From: Acidobacteriota bacterium
GTDB lineage: Bacteria; Acidobacteriota; Blastocatellia; Pyrinomonadales; Pyrinomonadaceae
Direction: 5' to 3'
Assembly: GCA_016703965.1 (NCBI GenBank)
Contig: JADJBB010000025.1
Location: 124,001-188,000 of the forward strand
DNA length: 64,000 nucleotides
In this document: positions 49,063 to 57,199 of the stretch, in pieces
Layout: every line of letters starts with the position of its first letter
Numbering within the stretch: the first letter of the stretch is position 1
The notes under the pieces: generated by a model
What the model was told of the DNA's origin: nothing
What the model saw: the letters and a program-made list of their open reading frames with translations, nothing else
Databases searched by the model: none
Made by a program: the position numbers and the translations under genes

Positions 49063-50142
49063 ATGCGAATTTTAGTTTTGTTTTTGGTTATCGCGAGTTT
49101 TGTCACGCCTGATGTAACATTTGGTCAGAAACCGACTTTCACTGAATTAAAGCAGCTTCAAGGCCCGCAGAATCCGCGGCTTGGGTTTATGATCCATGGC
49201 GGTGCCGGCGTTTTGGCTAAGTCGTCGATGACCCCGGAGAAGGAAAAGGCTTTTCGGGCTGATCTGGAACGGGCGGTTTTGGCCGGCTATAAGGTATTGC
49301 AGGAAGGGAATACGAGCGTTGACGCGGTCGTCGCGGCGATCAAGATCCTCGAAGATTCGCCGTTGTTCAATGCCGGCAAAGGTGCGGTCTTTACGCATGA
49401 CGGTACGAACGAACTAGATGCGTCGATCATGGACGGCAAAACGCAGGGTGCGGGAGCGGTCGCTGGGCTGCGGCATATCAAAAATCCGATAACTCTCGCG
49501 CGTGCCGTGATGGAAAAGTCGGAGCACGTGATGATGATCGGCGAAGGTGCCGAAAAATTTGCGAAGACGCAGAAGATCGATTTTGTTGACGAAAAGTATT
49601 TCTGGACGCAGCACCGTTGGGATGCTTTGCAGCAAGTCTTAAAGGAAGAAGAGGAGAAGAAGAGAAAGGCGGAAGGTGAGAAGAAGCCGGGCGTTTCCGG
49701 GTCTATTCCCGCTTCTTCGCTTGGTATCAACCGGTTTGGGACTGTTGGCGCGGTTGCTCTCGATAAAGACGGGAACTTGGCGGCGGGTACTTCGACGGGC
49801 GGGATGACGAATAAGAAATTCGGGCGGGTTGGCGATGCTCCGATCATTGGGGCCGGGACCTATGCGAACAATAATTCGTGTGCGGTCTCGGCTACCGGTT
49901 GGGGCGAGTATTTTATACGGCTCGGTGTGGCTCGCGATATCTGTTCGTTGGTGGAATACCGCCAGATGCCGATCCAGAATGCGGCCGATACGGTCATCAA
50001 GAAAAAGCTCCAATCAATGGGCGGCGACGGCGGCGTTATCGCGATGGACCGGTTTGGTTTTATGGCGATATCCTTCAATTCTGAAGGAATGTATCGGGCG
50101 TATATCGGAGCTGATGGGAAGCCTGTTGTCGAGATCTACTAG
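49063..50142 (+). CDS. secreted isoaspartyl peptidase/L-asparaginase (Ntn hydrolase)
   Basis: 359 residues from the ATG at 49063, with a signal peptide (about 1-22, TFGQ). Plant-type asparaginase family: MIHGGAGVL, VVAAIKILEDSPLFNAGKGAVFTHDGTNELDASIMDG, then the autocleavage site before Thr in RFGTVGAVALDKDGNLAAGTSTGG. The new N-terminal Thr is the nucleophile; TGGMTNK and GAGTYANN complete the site. It would hydrolyse isoaspartyl peptides or asparagine outside the cytoplasm. A Lys/Glu-rich loop (KEEEEKKRKAEGEKK) precedes the cleavage site. The open frame upstream (49030) is repeat sequence. Confidence 0.92.
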   Translation: MRILVLFLVIASFVTPDVTFGQKPTFTELKQLQGPQNPRLGFMIHGGAGVLAKSSMTPEKEKAFRADLERAVLAGYKVLQEGNTSVDAVVAAIKILEDSPLFNAGKGAVFTHDGTNELDASIMDGKTQGAGAVAGLRHIKNPITLARAVMEKSEHVMMIGEGAEKFAKTQKIDFVDEKYFWTQHRWDALQQVLKEEEEKKRKAEGEKKPGVSGSIPASSLGINRFGTVGAVALDKDGNLAAGTSTGGMTNKKFGRVGDAPIIGAGTYANNNSCAVSATGWGEYFIRLGVARDICSLVEYRQMPIQNAADTVIKKKLQSMGGDGGVIAMDRFGFMAISFNSEGMYRAYIGADGKPVVEIY

Positions 50143-50149
50143 TTTTGAG

Positions 50150-50225
50150 GCACAAGCCCGCGCGTAAGCAAGGGCGAATCGCTCAACGTTGAATGTTCCG
50201 CCCTTGCTTACGCGCGGGCTTGTGC
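50150..50225. repeat. perfect 27-bp inverted repeat
   Basis: Arms 50150-50176 (GCACAAGCCCGCGCGTAAGC...) and 50199-50225, exactly complementary, around a 22-base loop. It fills the gap to cinA. Confidence 0.95.
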
Positions 50226-50236
50226 AATATGGACAT

Positions 50237-51484
50237 ATGCTAAGTGCAGAAATTATTGCTATTGGATCTGAGCTTTTGACGCCGGATAAGACCGATACGA
50301 ACAGTCTTTGGCTAACGGAAAAGCTTAACGACATCGGTATCGACGTCAAACTGAAGACCATCGTCGGCGATGACGGCGATCGGTTGGAGGAAACGGTGCG
50401 GGATGCGATGCGGCGATCGGATATTGTGATCACGACCGGCGGGCTTGGGCCGACTGAGGACGATATTACGCGGCAGTTTACGGCGAGTGCGGTCGGACGA
50501 GAGCTGGTTTATCACGACGATATCGAGCAGCATTTGCGCGAACGCTTTCGAGCGTGGGGCCGTGAAATGCCGGAGATCAATAAGCGGCAGGCATTTGTGA
50601 TGGACGGCTCGGAGATATTGCCGAATCCTAACGGCTCAGCGGTCGGGATGTACCTTGAGATCGACGGAAAAATGCTCGCGATCCTCCCCGGGCCGCCGCG
50701 TGAGAATCAGCCGATGTTTCTGGAGCACGTTTTCCCTAAATTTCAGGCGGTCTCGGGCGATGTATTTGTGCGGCGGCGTCTGCTGAAGGTTTCCGGAAAG
50801 GGCGAATCGGCGGTTGATGAGATCGCAGCTCCTATATATACCGCTTATCCTGACGTTCAAACTTCAATTCTATTTAATAAGAGCGAGGTCGAGATCCACG
50901 TTGCCGCACAGGCAAGCGATCCTGAGACATCTCAGGCGACGGCGGATAAACTGGCAGAGGAACTCGCCGCTGCGCTGGGAAATGCGGTTTTTTCCACCCA
51001 CGGTGAAAGCATGGAAGAGGTCGTCGGTAAGCGTCTGGCGAAACTTGGCCAAACTGTCGCGGTCGCTGAAAGCTGTACCGGCGGGCTGATCGGTCAGCGA
51101 TTAACGGAAGTTCCCGGCTCGTCTGCGTATTTTATGGAAGGTGCGATCACGTATTCCAACGCGGCGAAGATGCGGACACTTGGCGTTCCTGCCGAGATAC
51201 TCGAAACGCACGGAGCGGTCAGTGCCGAGTGTGCTGAAGCGATGGCTGTTGGCATGCGGGAATACGCTTCGACAGATCACGCGATATCGGTAACGGGAAT
51301 TGCCGGGCCCGACGGCGGCAGCGAGGAAAAACCGGTTGGAACTGTCTTTATCGGCTACGCAGGGCCGAAGGGCGTGAAATCTGTGAGGCTCGTGCTGCCG
51401 GGAGACCGATATTTGATCCGGTGGCGTTCGAGCCAGGCAGCGTTGGATTATTTGCGGCGGCAGTTGTCAGAACCGCCTGCGTAA
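50237..51484 (+). CDS. cinA: CinA-like protein: nucleotide-processing domain plus nicotinamide-nucleotide amidase
   Basis: 415 residues from the ATG at 50237. The N-terminal MoCF/COG1058 domain (about 1-170) has AEIIAIGSELLTPDKTDTNS and TTGGLGPTEDDITRQ and is linked to ADP-ribose/CoA pyrophosphatase activity. The C-terminal PncC domain (about 255-410) has VAVAESCTGGLIGQRLT, YFMEGAITYSNAAKM and VTGIAGPDGGSEEKPVGTVFIGY; it deamidates NMN in pyridine nucleotide salvage. The 3' end lies inside an imperfect inverted repeat. The open frame to 50189 is repeat. Confidence 0.93.
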   Translation: MLSAEIIAIGSELLTPDKTDTNSLWLTEKLNDIGIDVKLKTIVGDDGDRLEETVRDAMRRSDIVITTGGLGPTEDDITRQFTASAVGRELVYHDDIEQHLRERFRAWGREMPEINKRQAFVMDGSEILPNPNGSAVGMYLEIDGKMLAILPGPPRENQPMFLEHVFPKFQAVSGDVFVRRRLLKVSGKGESAVDEIAAPIYTAYPDVQTSILFNKSEVEIHVAAQASDPETSQATADKLAEELAAALGNAVFSTHGESMEEVVGKRLAKLGQTVAVAESCTGGLIGQRLTEVPGSSAYFMEGAITYSNAAKMRTLGVPAEILETHGAVSAECAEAMAVGMREYASTDHAISVTGIAGPDGGSEEKPVGTVFIGYAGPKGVKSVRLVLPGDRYLIRWRSSQAALDYLRRQLSEPPA

Positions 51485-51604
51485 GCGGACGGAACGACGA
51501 TCGGGTAAGATCAAAGCCGAGATAGGTTTACACGTGGAGTAGAATTCGAGCGTTGGCGTTAGAATTTTATTCAGATCGTTCCGCCCGCTCACTCAGGCGG
51601 TTCT
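51469..51604. repeat. imperfect inverted repeat overlapping the cinA 3' end
   Basis: Left arm 51469-51502 (AGAACCGCCTGCGTAAGCGG...) and right arm 51574-51604 (...CACTCAGGCGGTTCT). The left arm encodes the last cinA codons. The remainder of 51485-51787 holds only a candidate promoter. Confidence 0.75.
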
Positions 51605-51703
51605 AACGCGGAGTAAAGGCGGAACCGTCATAAAGGTTGCATTTTCCTGCCGATAATCCGAAAATTAGACCGTTATTTTTCTAGAAAGCTGCATCAAACC
51701 TTT

Positions 51704-51731
51704 TGAAACTTTGCGGTGAGACTCGCGTGTA
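51704..51731 (+). promoter_or_regulatory. candidate ECF-type promoter of the secretin operon
   Basis: TGAAACTT (from 51704) and CGTGTA (51726-51731) are 16 bases apart after TGAAAC. A related TGAAAC-N17-CGTAA pair precedes the ECF sigma gene at 56590. Confidence 0.4.
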
Positions 51732-51787
51732 TATCGTTTGGCTGCAATAAATTTGTCGGTCCGACCACAAGACCAGTTTTATACGTT

Positions 51788-54367
51788 ATGAAAAGATCTA
51801 TCCACCTTCGTTTTGTCGTTAGCCTGTTTATTCTGATGTCGCTGCTTTCGCCGATCGTGACCCTAGCGGCCATGGACAATGGAAAAAAATACTTTTCTCA
51901 AGGCGTTAAGCATGAGGCGGCAGAGGAATGGGACAAAGCAGTCGAGCAATTTGCTCTCGCGGTGGCAGACAGCCCGAAGAATCCTGAATACCGCCTGCAC
52001 CTGACGCGTTCGCTCTTTAATGCGTCGCAGCAGTATATGAAGAAGGGGACTTCTGCGGCTAAAGAAAAAGATTATGAGGCAGCTTATGTAGCTTTCCGAC
52101 GGGCTTATGCGTTTGACCCGACGAACGAACTGGCAAAATCGGAAATGGACCGTATGGTCAGGCTGCAGCAGGAAATAAACGAAGGTTCCGGAGATCCGAA
52201 GAATCCAAAGAAAGACGATCCGGGTAAGGTCAAGATGGTAATGACCGGCGGTTCAGCGGCTGTTGTTCCCGCCGCTGTGCAGATGCCGCAGAAGCTCGAG
52301 AAGCTTCGCGATCTGCCGTTCCCGTCGGGCGTTGATACGCAGTTCATTATCAAAGAACTCGCGAAAGACCTGGATCTCAACGTGCTCTTTGATAAGGAAT
52401 CATTTCGTGTGTCCGGGGCCAAGACGAATATCGATCTAAAGAATGTTTCGGCCGCCCGTGCACTCGATTACATTTTCATGCAGGAAGGGCTTTTCTTTCA
52501 GAAAGTTGGCCCGCGGACGATCATAGTTGCGAACCAAAATCAGCGGCAGAAATTTCAGCAATTGGTCTTAAGAACATTTTATCTTGCCAACGCTGCTCCT
52601 AAAGATATTGTTAAGGTCGTGCAGACGGCGATCCCCGCACAGCCGGGACGCAGCCAGACCATCGTTCTGCAGGATGAGGCAACGAACAGCGTAACCATCC
52701 GTGATACGTCAGAGAACATTCGCCTGATCGGACAGCTAATCAAATCGCTCGATAAAGATCGTGCCGAGGTCGTTATGGATGTGGCGATCTACGAGGTGAA
52801 CAAGAACGACCTTCTGCAGTTTGGTAATCAGGTCGGTACCCAGTCACAGTTGACGAATCTCGGCGGTTCACAAACTGGCCAGGTCCGTCTGGGCGGACAG
52901 GGGCTTTTCAATGCAGCCGTGGGAACTGCCGCCGCAACCGTCTTGAGTTCGGTTATTCCGACCGGCATCATTCTGCCGTCCGCGAATTTAACGGCATTTC
53001 AGAGTAAGAACGATACGAAATTACTTGCTTTCTCGCAGATCCATGCTTTTAACAACGAAGATTCGTCAGCCCGTATCGGACAGCGTGTTCCGGTAAAGTC
53101 GGCGTCATTCAATACTGGTGTCGTTAATACAGGCGGTATTAACGGCGGTGTTACTTCGGACGTTATCAATTATGAGCAGGTAGGTCTGACGCTGAAATTC
53201 AAACCGATCGTTTTTCCGAATCAGGATGTTCAGGTCGCTATGGAGATCGAGTCGAAAGACGTTTCAGGTGCCCAGACGCTGACGCCGACGTTCACAGAAA
53301 GAACGATCAAGGGCACGGCGAGGATCCAGAACAACAAAACATTACTTCTAGCAAGCGTCGCACAAGGCGTCGAGAGTCGTGGAAAGCAGGGATTACCTAT
53401 CCTCGGGCTTATTCCGATCATTGGCCGTTTGTTCACGGCTCCGACACGAGACAATCGCCAGGTTGATATCGTCATAGCCGTTACACCGCGTGTGATACGT
53501 GCTCCGGCCATTTTGCCCGAGGATGAGATCGAGCGTGAAACGGGAAGCCAGGGTGTGCCGACGACCGGCACGCTTCAGGAACTGATCGTTCAGGAAGAGC
53601 GGGACGAGCTACTCGCAGCTGCACGCCGAATTCCGAATGTATCAGATGTTCAGCTTCCCGATCAGCCGGTTGAGTACGTCAAGTCAGACGTTGCCGCGGT
53701 CGATGTCAGCAAGACAAAGATCAACGACACGGAAATGACAACTCCGGAGGCGCTTGCAGCGGCGATACCGGGCCTAAAGGCTATCGACAATAGCGCGAGC
53801 ACGATACAGCTAAATAAGACCTCTAATTTGGTGAACCCTACGGTCCCGGAAATTGTTAATACGCAAACTGCCGCTCCGCTCAAAACGCTTGAAATAAAAG
53901 AAAAACCAGAGAATGACAATCCCGCTGTCCCTGCTGAATCGAAGCCTGTATCAGAGAATCAAGAGGCCGCGGCAGCCGTTGAGCTTCGGCTCGGTACGGA
54001 GCTGACCGAGATGAAGGCCGGCGACAATGTCAAGGTTCCGGTACTTATGCAGGGAAGCGGGGCGTTTCGAACGGCGACGATGGGATTGAAATACGATCCG
54101 ACAAAGCTTGCGGTGCGTTCGGTCAGCTACGGGGACGTTTTCGGTGCTATGGCAAAAACCCCGGCGAACCCTTTCCTAAATGAACGCGGCAAACTGTACG
54201 TTACCTTTACCTCGTTCGATGAGAAAGGCCTGATCCCGGCCGGTACGCTCGCATTTCTCGAGATCGAAGCTCTCGTCCCCGGCAAGCCGCTGATCGAATT
54301 CGATCGGGATATGTTCAATTTTCAGACGGCTCAGGGCCGCAATCTGATGCTGAAGTTTCAGGAATAA
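51788..54367 (+). CDS. type II secretion/type IV pilus secretin with TPR and cohesin domains
   Basis: 859 residues from the ATG at 51788 (an earlier in-frame start lies inside a candidate promoter). Signal peptide (about 1-28); TPR-like helices (about 35-120; KKYFSQGVKHEAAEEWDKAVEQFALAV); a secretin/TonB short N-terminal domain (LPFPSGVDTQFIIKELAKDLDLNVLFDKE); N-domain repeats (RTFYLANAAPKDIVKVVQTAI); and the secretin pore (about 380-570; FNNEDSSARIGQRVPV, GLTLKFKPIVFPNQDVQVAMEIESKD, GLPILGLIPIIGRLF). A Thr/Pro/Glu-rich linker leads to a C-terminal cohesin-like domain (about 725-858; GDNVKVPVLMQGSGAFRTATMGLKYDP). It would form the outer-membrane channel for the pseudopilus system encoded next. 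Confidence 0.9.
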   Translation: MKRSIHLRFVVSLFILMSLLSPIVTLAAMDNGKKYFSQGVKHEAAEEWDKAVEQFALAVADSPKNPEYRLHLTRSLFNASQQYMKKGTSAAKEKDYEAAYVAFRRAYAFDPTNELAKSEMDRMVRLQQEINEGSGDPKNPKKDDPGKVKMVMTGGSAAVVPAAVQMPQKLEKLRDLPFPSGVDTQFIIKELAKDLDLNVLFDKESFRVSGAKTNIDLKNVSAARALDYIFMQEGLFFQKVGPRTIIVANQNQRQKFQQLVLRTFYLANAAPKDIVKVVQTAIPAQPGRSQTIVLQDEATNSVTIRDTSENIRLIGQLIKSLDKDRAEVVMDVAIYEVNKNDLLQFGNQVGTQSQLTNLGGSQTGQVRLGGQGLFNAAVGTAAATVLSSVIPTGIILPSANLTAFQSKNDTKLLAFSQIHAFNNEDSSARIGQRVPVKSASFNTGVVNTGGINGGVTSDVINYEQVGLTLKFKPIVFPNQDVQVAMEIESKDVSGAQTLTPTFTERTIKGTARIQNNKTLLLASVAQGVESRGKQGLPILGLIPIIGRLFTAPTRDNRQVDIVIAVTPRVIRAPAILPEDEIERETGSQGVPTTGTLQELIVQEERDELLAAARRIPNVSDVQLPDQPVEYVKSDVAAVDVSKTKINDTEMTTPEALAAAIPGLKAIDNSASTIQLNKTSNLVNPTVPEIVNTQTAAPLKTLEIKEKPENDNPAVPAESKPVSENQEAAAAVELRLGTELTEMKAGDNVKVPVLMQGSGAFRTATMGLKYDPTKLAVRSVSYGDVFGAMAKTPANPFLNERGKLYVTFTSFDEKGLIPAGTLAFLEIEALVPGKPLIEFDRDMFNFQTAQGRNLMLKFQE

Positions 54368-55012
54368 ATGAGCAAACTTGTTCGACAACTTAAAGGGCAG
54401 TCGGGTTACAGCATGCTCGAGTTGATTGCTACGCTTGGGGTTCTCGCCGTGCTCGTTATGGGCACGATCCCGATGGCTCAGAACGCCCTCAAACGCCAGA
54501 AGGAACAGCGTTTACGCGAAGCTCTGGCAACGATGCGGCGGGCGATCGATGAATTTAAACGCGACACGTATGGAGCGTGTCCGCAAGGAGCGGTGAACTC
54601 CGTGAACCCGACGATCCCGGGCGGCGGCGGTATAGTTCCGACCGATCCTCGAAGCCGCGTCGTGATCGACGACTGCAAGATCTTTGAATCAGACAATCTC
54701 GACCGCTATCCCCCATCGCTTGAAATGCTCGCTGATGGCGTAAAAGTTAAGTCACGGCAGCCCAATCTAACCAGTGGCAGCGGGATCCGTGATGGTTCAT
54801 TGCAGGCGACCGAGATCAACGAAGAGAAAGAGATCATTAAGGTTTACCTTCGCGAGATCCCGGTCGATCCGATGACCGGCGAAAAAGAATGGAAGCTTCG
54901 TTCCTCTTATCAGGACGTTGACTCGGAAAACTGGGACGACATAAATGTCTTCGACGTGCGTTCATCCTCGGAAGAGGAGGCTATGAATGGAGAGAAGTAT
55001 AGTGATTGGTAA
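54368..55012 (+). CDS. GspG-like pseudopilin 1
   Basis: 214 residues. A type IV prepilin leader of about 12 residues ends QSG, followed by YSMLELIATLGVLAVLVMGTIPMA, with Glu at position +5 of the mature protein, the pilin helix. The C-terminal domain resembles the type II major pseudopilin (REIPVDPMTGEKEWKL), with an inserted Gly-rich segment. The start is two bases after the secretin stop. The 3' end overlaps the next pseudopilin gene by 26 bases. It probably forms part of the pseudopilus fibre. Confidence 0.87.
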   Translation: MSKLVRQLKGQSGYSMLELIATLGVLAVLVMGTIPMAQNALKRQKEQRLREALATMRRAIDEFKRDTYGACPQGAVNSVNPTIPGGGGIVPTDPRSRVVIDDCKIFESDNLDRYPPSLEMLADGVKVKSRQPNLTSGSGIRDGSLQATEINEEKEIIKVYLREIPVDPMTGEKEWKLRSSYQDVDSENWDDINVFDVRSSSEEEAMNGEKYSDW

Positions 55013-55499
55013 GAAACGGAGCTTCGATTTTCGATTTTCGATTTTTGATTTCTCGTCGCATTTAGCGCGGCGGGCAGTTTCGTATCCGCCAAAGATCCAG
55101 GATCCAAAATCTAAAATCCAAAAACAGAAAGGATTTTCTTTGCTTGAGCTGATGATCGCGATGTTTATCATGATCATCCTGCTCTCGATCGCGGTGCCGA
55201 CGTATGAGCGGAGCGTGCGGAATGCTCGCGAGATCGTTTTGAAAGAGAACCTTTTCCAGCTGCGGCGTGCGATCGACCAGTATGCGGGTGATAAGGGCAA
55301 GCTTCCCTCGTCGGTTGACGATCTGGTCGAGTCGAAATACCTGCGCGAAAAGCCATACGACCCGATCTCAGAAAAACAGGAATGGGATGAGATACAGGGT
55401 GAGGACCCGAATTCTGCCGATGGTGAGCAGGGCCTGGTAAACGTTAAGACACTCGCTCCAGGTGAGGATGTGAACGGCGTTCCCTACAGCGATTATTGA
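54987..55499 (+). CDS. GspG-like pseudopilin 2 with a repeat-derived leader
   Basis: 170 residues. The pilin helix KGFSLLELMIAMFIMIILLSIAVPTYERSV starts at about residue 48, and the C-terminal part has LREKPYDPISEKQEWDEIQGEDP, similar to GspG. The prepilin leader is unusually long (about 48 residues) because the coding sequence between 55024 and 55127 is a heptamer repeat, translated as RSFDFRFSIFDF...PPKIQDPKSKIQKQK. No nearer ATG, GTG or TTG gives a short leader with a good ribosome binding site, so the start at 54987, overlapping pseudopilin 1, is kept. Prepilin peptidase would remove the leader after KG. Confidence 0.8.
   Translation: MERSIVIGKKRSFDFRFSIFDFSSHLARRAVSYPPKIQDPKSKIQKQKGFSLLELMIAMFIMIILLSIAVPTYERSVRNAREIVLKENLFQLRRAIDQYAGDKGKLPSSVDDLVESKYLREKPYDPISEKQEWDEIQGEDPNSADGEQGLVNVKTLAPGEDVNGVPYSDY
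55024..55127. repeat. heptamer repeat inside a pseudopilin gene (GATTTTC / ATCCAAAA units)
   Basis: Left arm CGATTTTCGATTTTCGATTT (period seven); right arm ATCCAGGATCCAAAATC and TAAAATCCAAAAAC. The units are nearly those of the tRNA-prs gap element (6557-6637). It is translated as the prepilin leader. Confidence 0.8.
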
Positions 55500-55515
55500 T
55501 CTCCGGCTAAACTTT

Positions 55516-56445
55516 ATGTTTTCTTCTATTACTCAGCCCAACTATCCAAATGCGGCATTGGGAATTGAGAGCAATTTTATTTCTGCCGTAGCGCTTTCAG
55601 GCGGGCGGCGAGGCTATACGGTAAAGCAGGCCGGTTCGGTCGAATTACCGGCGGGGCTTGTCACGCCCAGTTTTCTTGACGTCAACATTCACGATCAGTT
55701 GGAATTCTCATCCTGTTTGCGAGAGGTAGCTGAGATCTCGGGCCTTCTGAAGCAAAAGCGCTGGTCCGTGGCCCTGCCGAGCAGCACGGCCCGAACCGCA
55801 ATTCTGACACTCGACAGCGTACCCGCGAACAGCAAGGAAGCTGAAGAGGTGCTCGATTGGAAATCCGAGCAAAACTTTGGTGCTCCGGCCGCGGAATTAC
55901 GGATCGCAAAGGAAAAGATCTCGCCTGACAAAGAAGGCCGTGTGCGATATTTTGCTACGGCGGTTCGGCTCGCCGTGATCGACGAATACGAATCCCACTT
56001 TGAATCGCTCGGCTGGAAGGCCGGGCTTATCCTTCCGCGAGCGGTAGGTGAGGCGAATTGGCTGATGGACAGGCAGAATAAGGCTGATTCGCTGTTGATC
56101 AGTGGTAACAACGAAGGGTTTACGGCATTGCTGCTTAGGGGGTCGGAGCCGACCGTTGTTCGTTCCGTTACCTGTCTGCAGTCGGAGGTTGATGACGAGA
56201 TCTATCGGCTCGTTATGTTCTATAACGACCGGTTCGGTGGAGCGGACGGGAATGGGCTTCTGGAAAGATTGCTGGTTGTCGGGCGAACTCTTGTCGCGGC
56301 AAAAGTGCAGGCGATAGCCTCGGAAGCGCTCGGGCGCAACCTGCGTGTTTTGACCAGTGATGAGGTTGGGTTGAGTCTCCCGGGCGGCGGCTTGAGCTTT
56401 GACGATCTCGCTGCACCGGCTGGGCTTGCGGCTCTTGGAACTTAG
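55516..56445 (+). CDS. PilM/GspL-like actin-fold pilus assembly protein
   Basis: 309 residues. The N-terminal half has AALGIESNFISAVALSGGRRGYTV, an actin-like beta-hairpin start, then ILTLDSVPANSKEAEEVLDWKSEQNFGAPAAEL, characteristic of PilM/cytoplasmic GspL. ILPRAVGEANWLM and DSLLISGNNEGFTALLLRG continue the actin-like fold. These proteins link the inner-membrane pilus platform to the assembly machinery. It follows the pseudopilin genes with a 16-base gap and completes a secretin-pseudopilin-PilM group. No ATPase (PilB/GspE) is in the window. Confidence 0.8.
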   Translation: MFSSITQPNYPNAALGIESNFISAVALSGGRRGYTVKQAGSVELPAGLVTPSFLDVNIHDQLEFSSCLREVAEISGLLKQKRWSVALPSSTARTAILTLDSVPANSKEAEEVLDWKSEQNFGAPAAELRIAKEKISPDKEGRVRYFATAVRLAVIDEYESHFESLGWKAGLILPRAVGEANWLMDRQNKADSLLISGNNEGFTALLLRGSEPTVVRSVTCLQSEVDDEIYRLVMFYNDRFGGADGNGLLERLLVVGRTLVAAKVQAIASEALGRNLRVLTSDEVGLSLPGGGLSFDDLAAPAGLAALGT

Positions 56446-56451
56446 GAAGTG

Positions 56452-56522
56452 CAGCCACGAAAGATCACGATAATTCACGAAATAACATTCATTTTGTGGA
56501 TTTTCGTGTTTTTTCGTGGTTG
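56452..56522. repeat. inverted repeat, ACCACGAA/CACGAAA class
   Basis: CAGCCACGAAAGATCACGAT... and ...GTGTTTTTTCGTGGTTG arms around a short AT-rich loop, the same class as 5404-5477 and 15328-15404. It separates the pilus group from the sigma-factor operon. Confidence 0.8.
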
Positions 56523-56547
56523 AAATCCTTTGGGCGGCCTTGCTCTC

Positions 56548-56575
56548 TGAAACAATTCGGATAGAATTACCGTAA
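56548..56575 (+). promoter_or_regulatory. candidate ECF-type promoter of the sigma-factor operon
   Basis: TGAAAC (56548-56553) and CGTAA (56571-56575) are 17 bases apart, upstream of the ECF sigma gene. ECF factors often drive their own operons. Confidence 0.35.
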
Positions 56576-56589
56576 TAAACGAGCAAGCG

Positions 56590-57195
56590 ATGACTGCACA
56601 AGCGATACCAATTGAAGGGATTCGAACTCTGACCGATGGCGAGTTGATCGTCAATGCGGTCAACGGCCGTACCGACGGTTTTGAGGAGCTTGTCAGGCGT
56701 TACCAGCGTCCGATCACCAGCTATGTTTTCCGGATGTTGGGCGACTATGACCTGTCGCTCGACGTCACTCAGGAAGTCTTCATTAAGGTTTACAACTCGC
56801 TCACCAAATACAGCCCTGAATACAAGTTCTCGACGTGGCTTTACCGCATTGCTCATAACGCTGCGGTAGATCATATGCGCCGCAATTCGGTAACGCCGCA
56901 GAGCCTGGAGACCGAAAATGCTGACGGTTCGTATCAGATCCAGTTGGAAAGCCGCGGCTCTTCGCCCGAGCAGGACCGCGAACGCAGTGAATGGCGGACA
57001 GAGATCGATTCCGTCGTTAAATGCCTTCCGTCCGCATACCGCGATCTGATCATACTTCGACACTCACGTGATCTCAGCTACGACGAGATCGCCGATATTA
57101 CCGGTTTGCCGCTCGGCACTGTTAAGAATCGTCTTTTTCGTGCACGTGAAATGATGCGTGAAATGTTCATCGAACGAGGATTTACGGGAGTTTAG
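56590..57195 (+). CDS. ECF-type RNA polymerase sigma factor
   Basis: 201 residues. Region 2 has FEELVRRYQRPITSYVFRML and DVTQEVFIKVYNSLTKYSPEYKFSTWLYRIAHNAAVDHMRR. Region 4 has CLPSAYRDLIILRHSRDLSYDEIADITGLPLGTVKNRLFRAREMM. It is a SigW/RpoE-like group IV sigma factor. The operon downstream contains a zinc-finger anti-sigma factor, so its activity is probably held at the membrane until an envelope signal. Confidence 0.93.
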   Translation: MTAQAIPIEGIRTLTDGELIVNAVNGRTDGFEELVRRYQRPITSYVFRMLGDYDLSLDVTQEVFIKVYNSLTKYSPEYKFSTWLYRIAHNAAVDHMRRNSVTPQSLETENADGSYQIQLESRGSSPEQDRERSEWRTEIDSVVKCLPSAYRDLIILRHSRDLSYDEIADITGLPLGTVKNRLFRAREMMREMFIERGFTGV

Positions 57196-57199
57196 ACCT

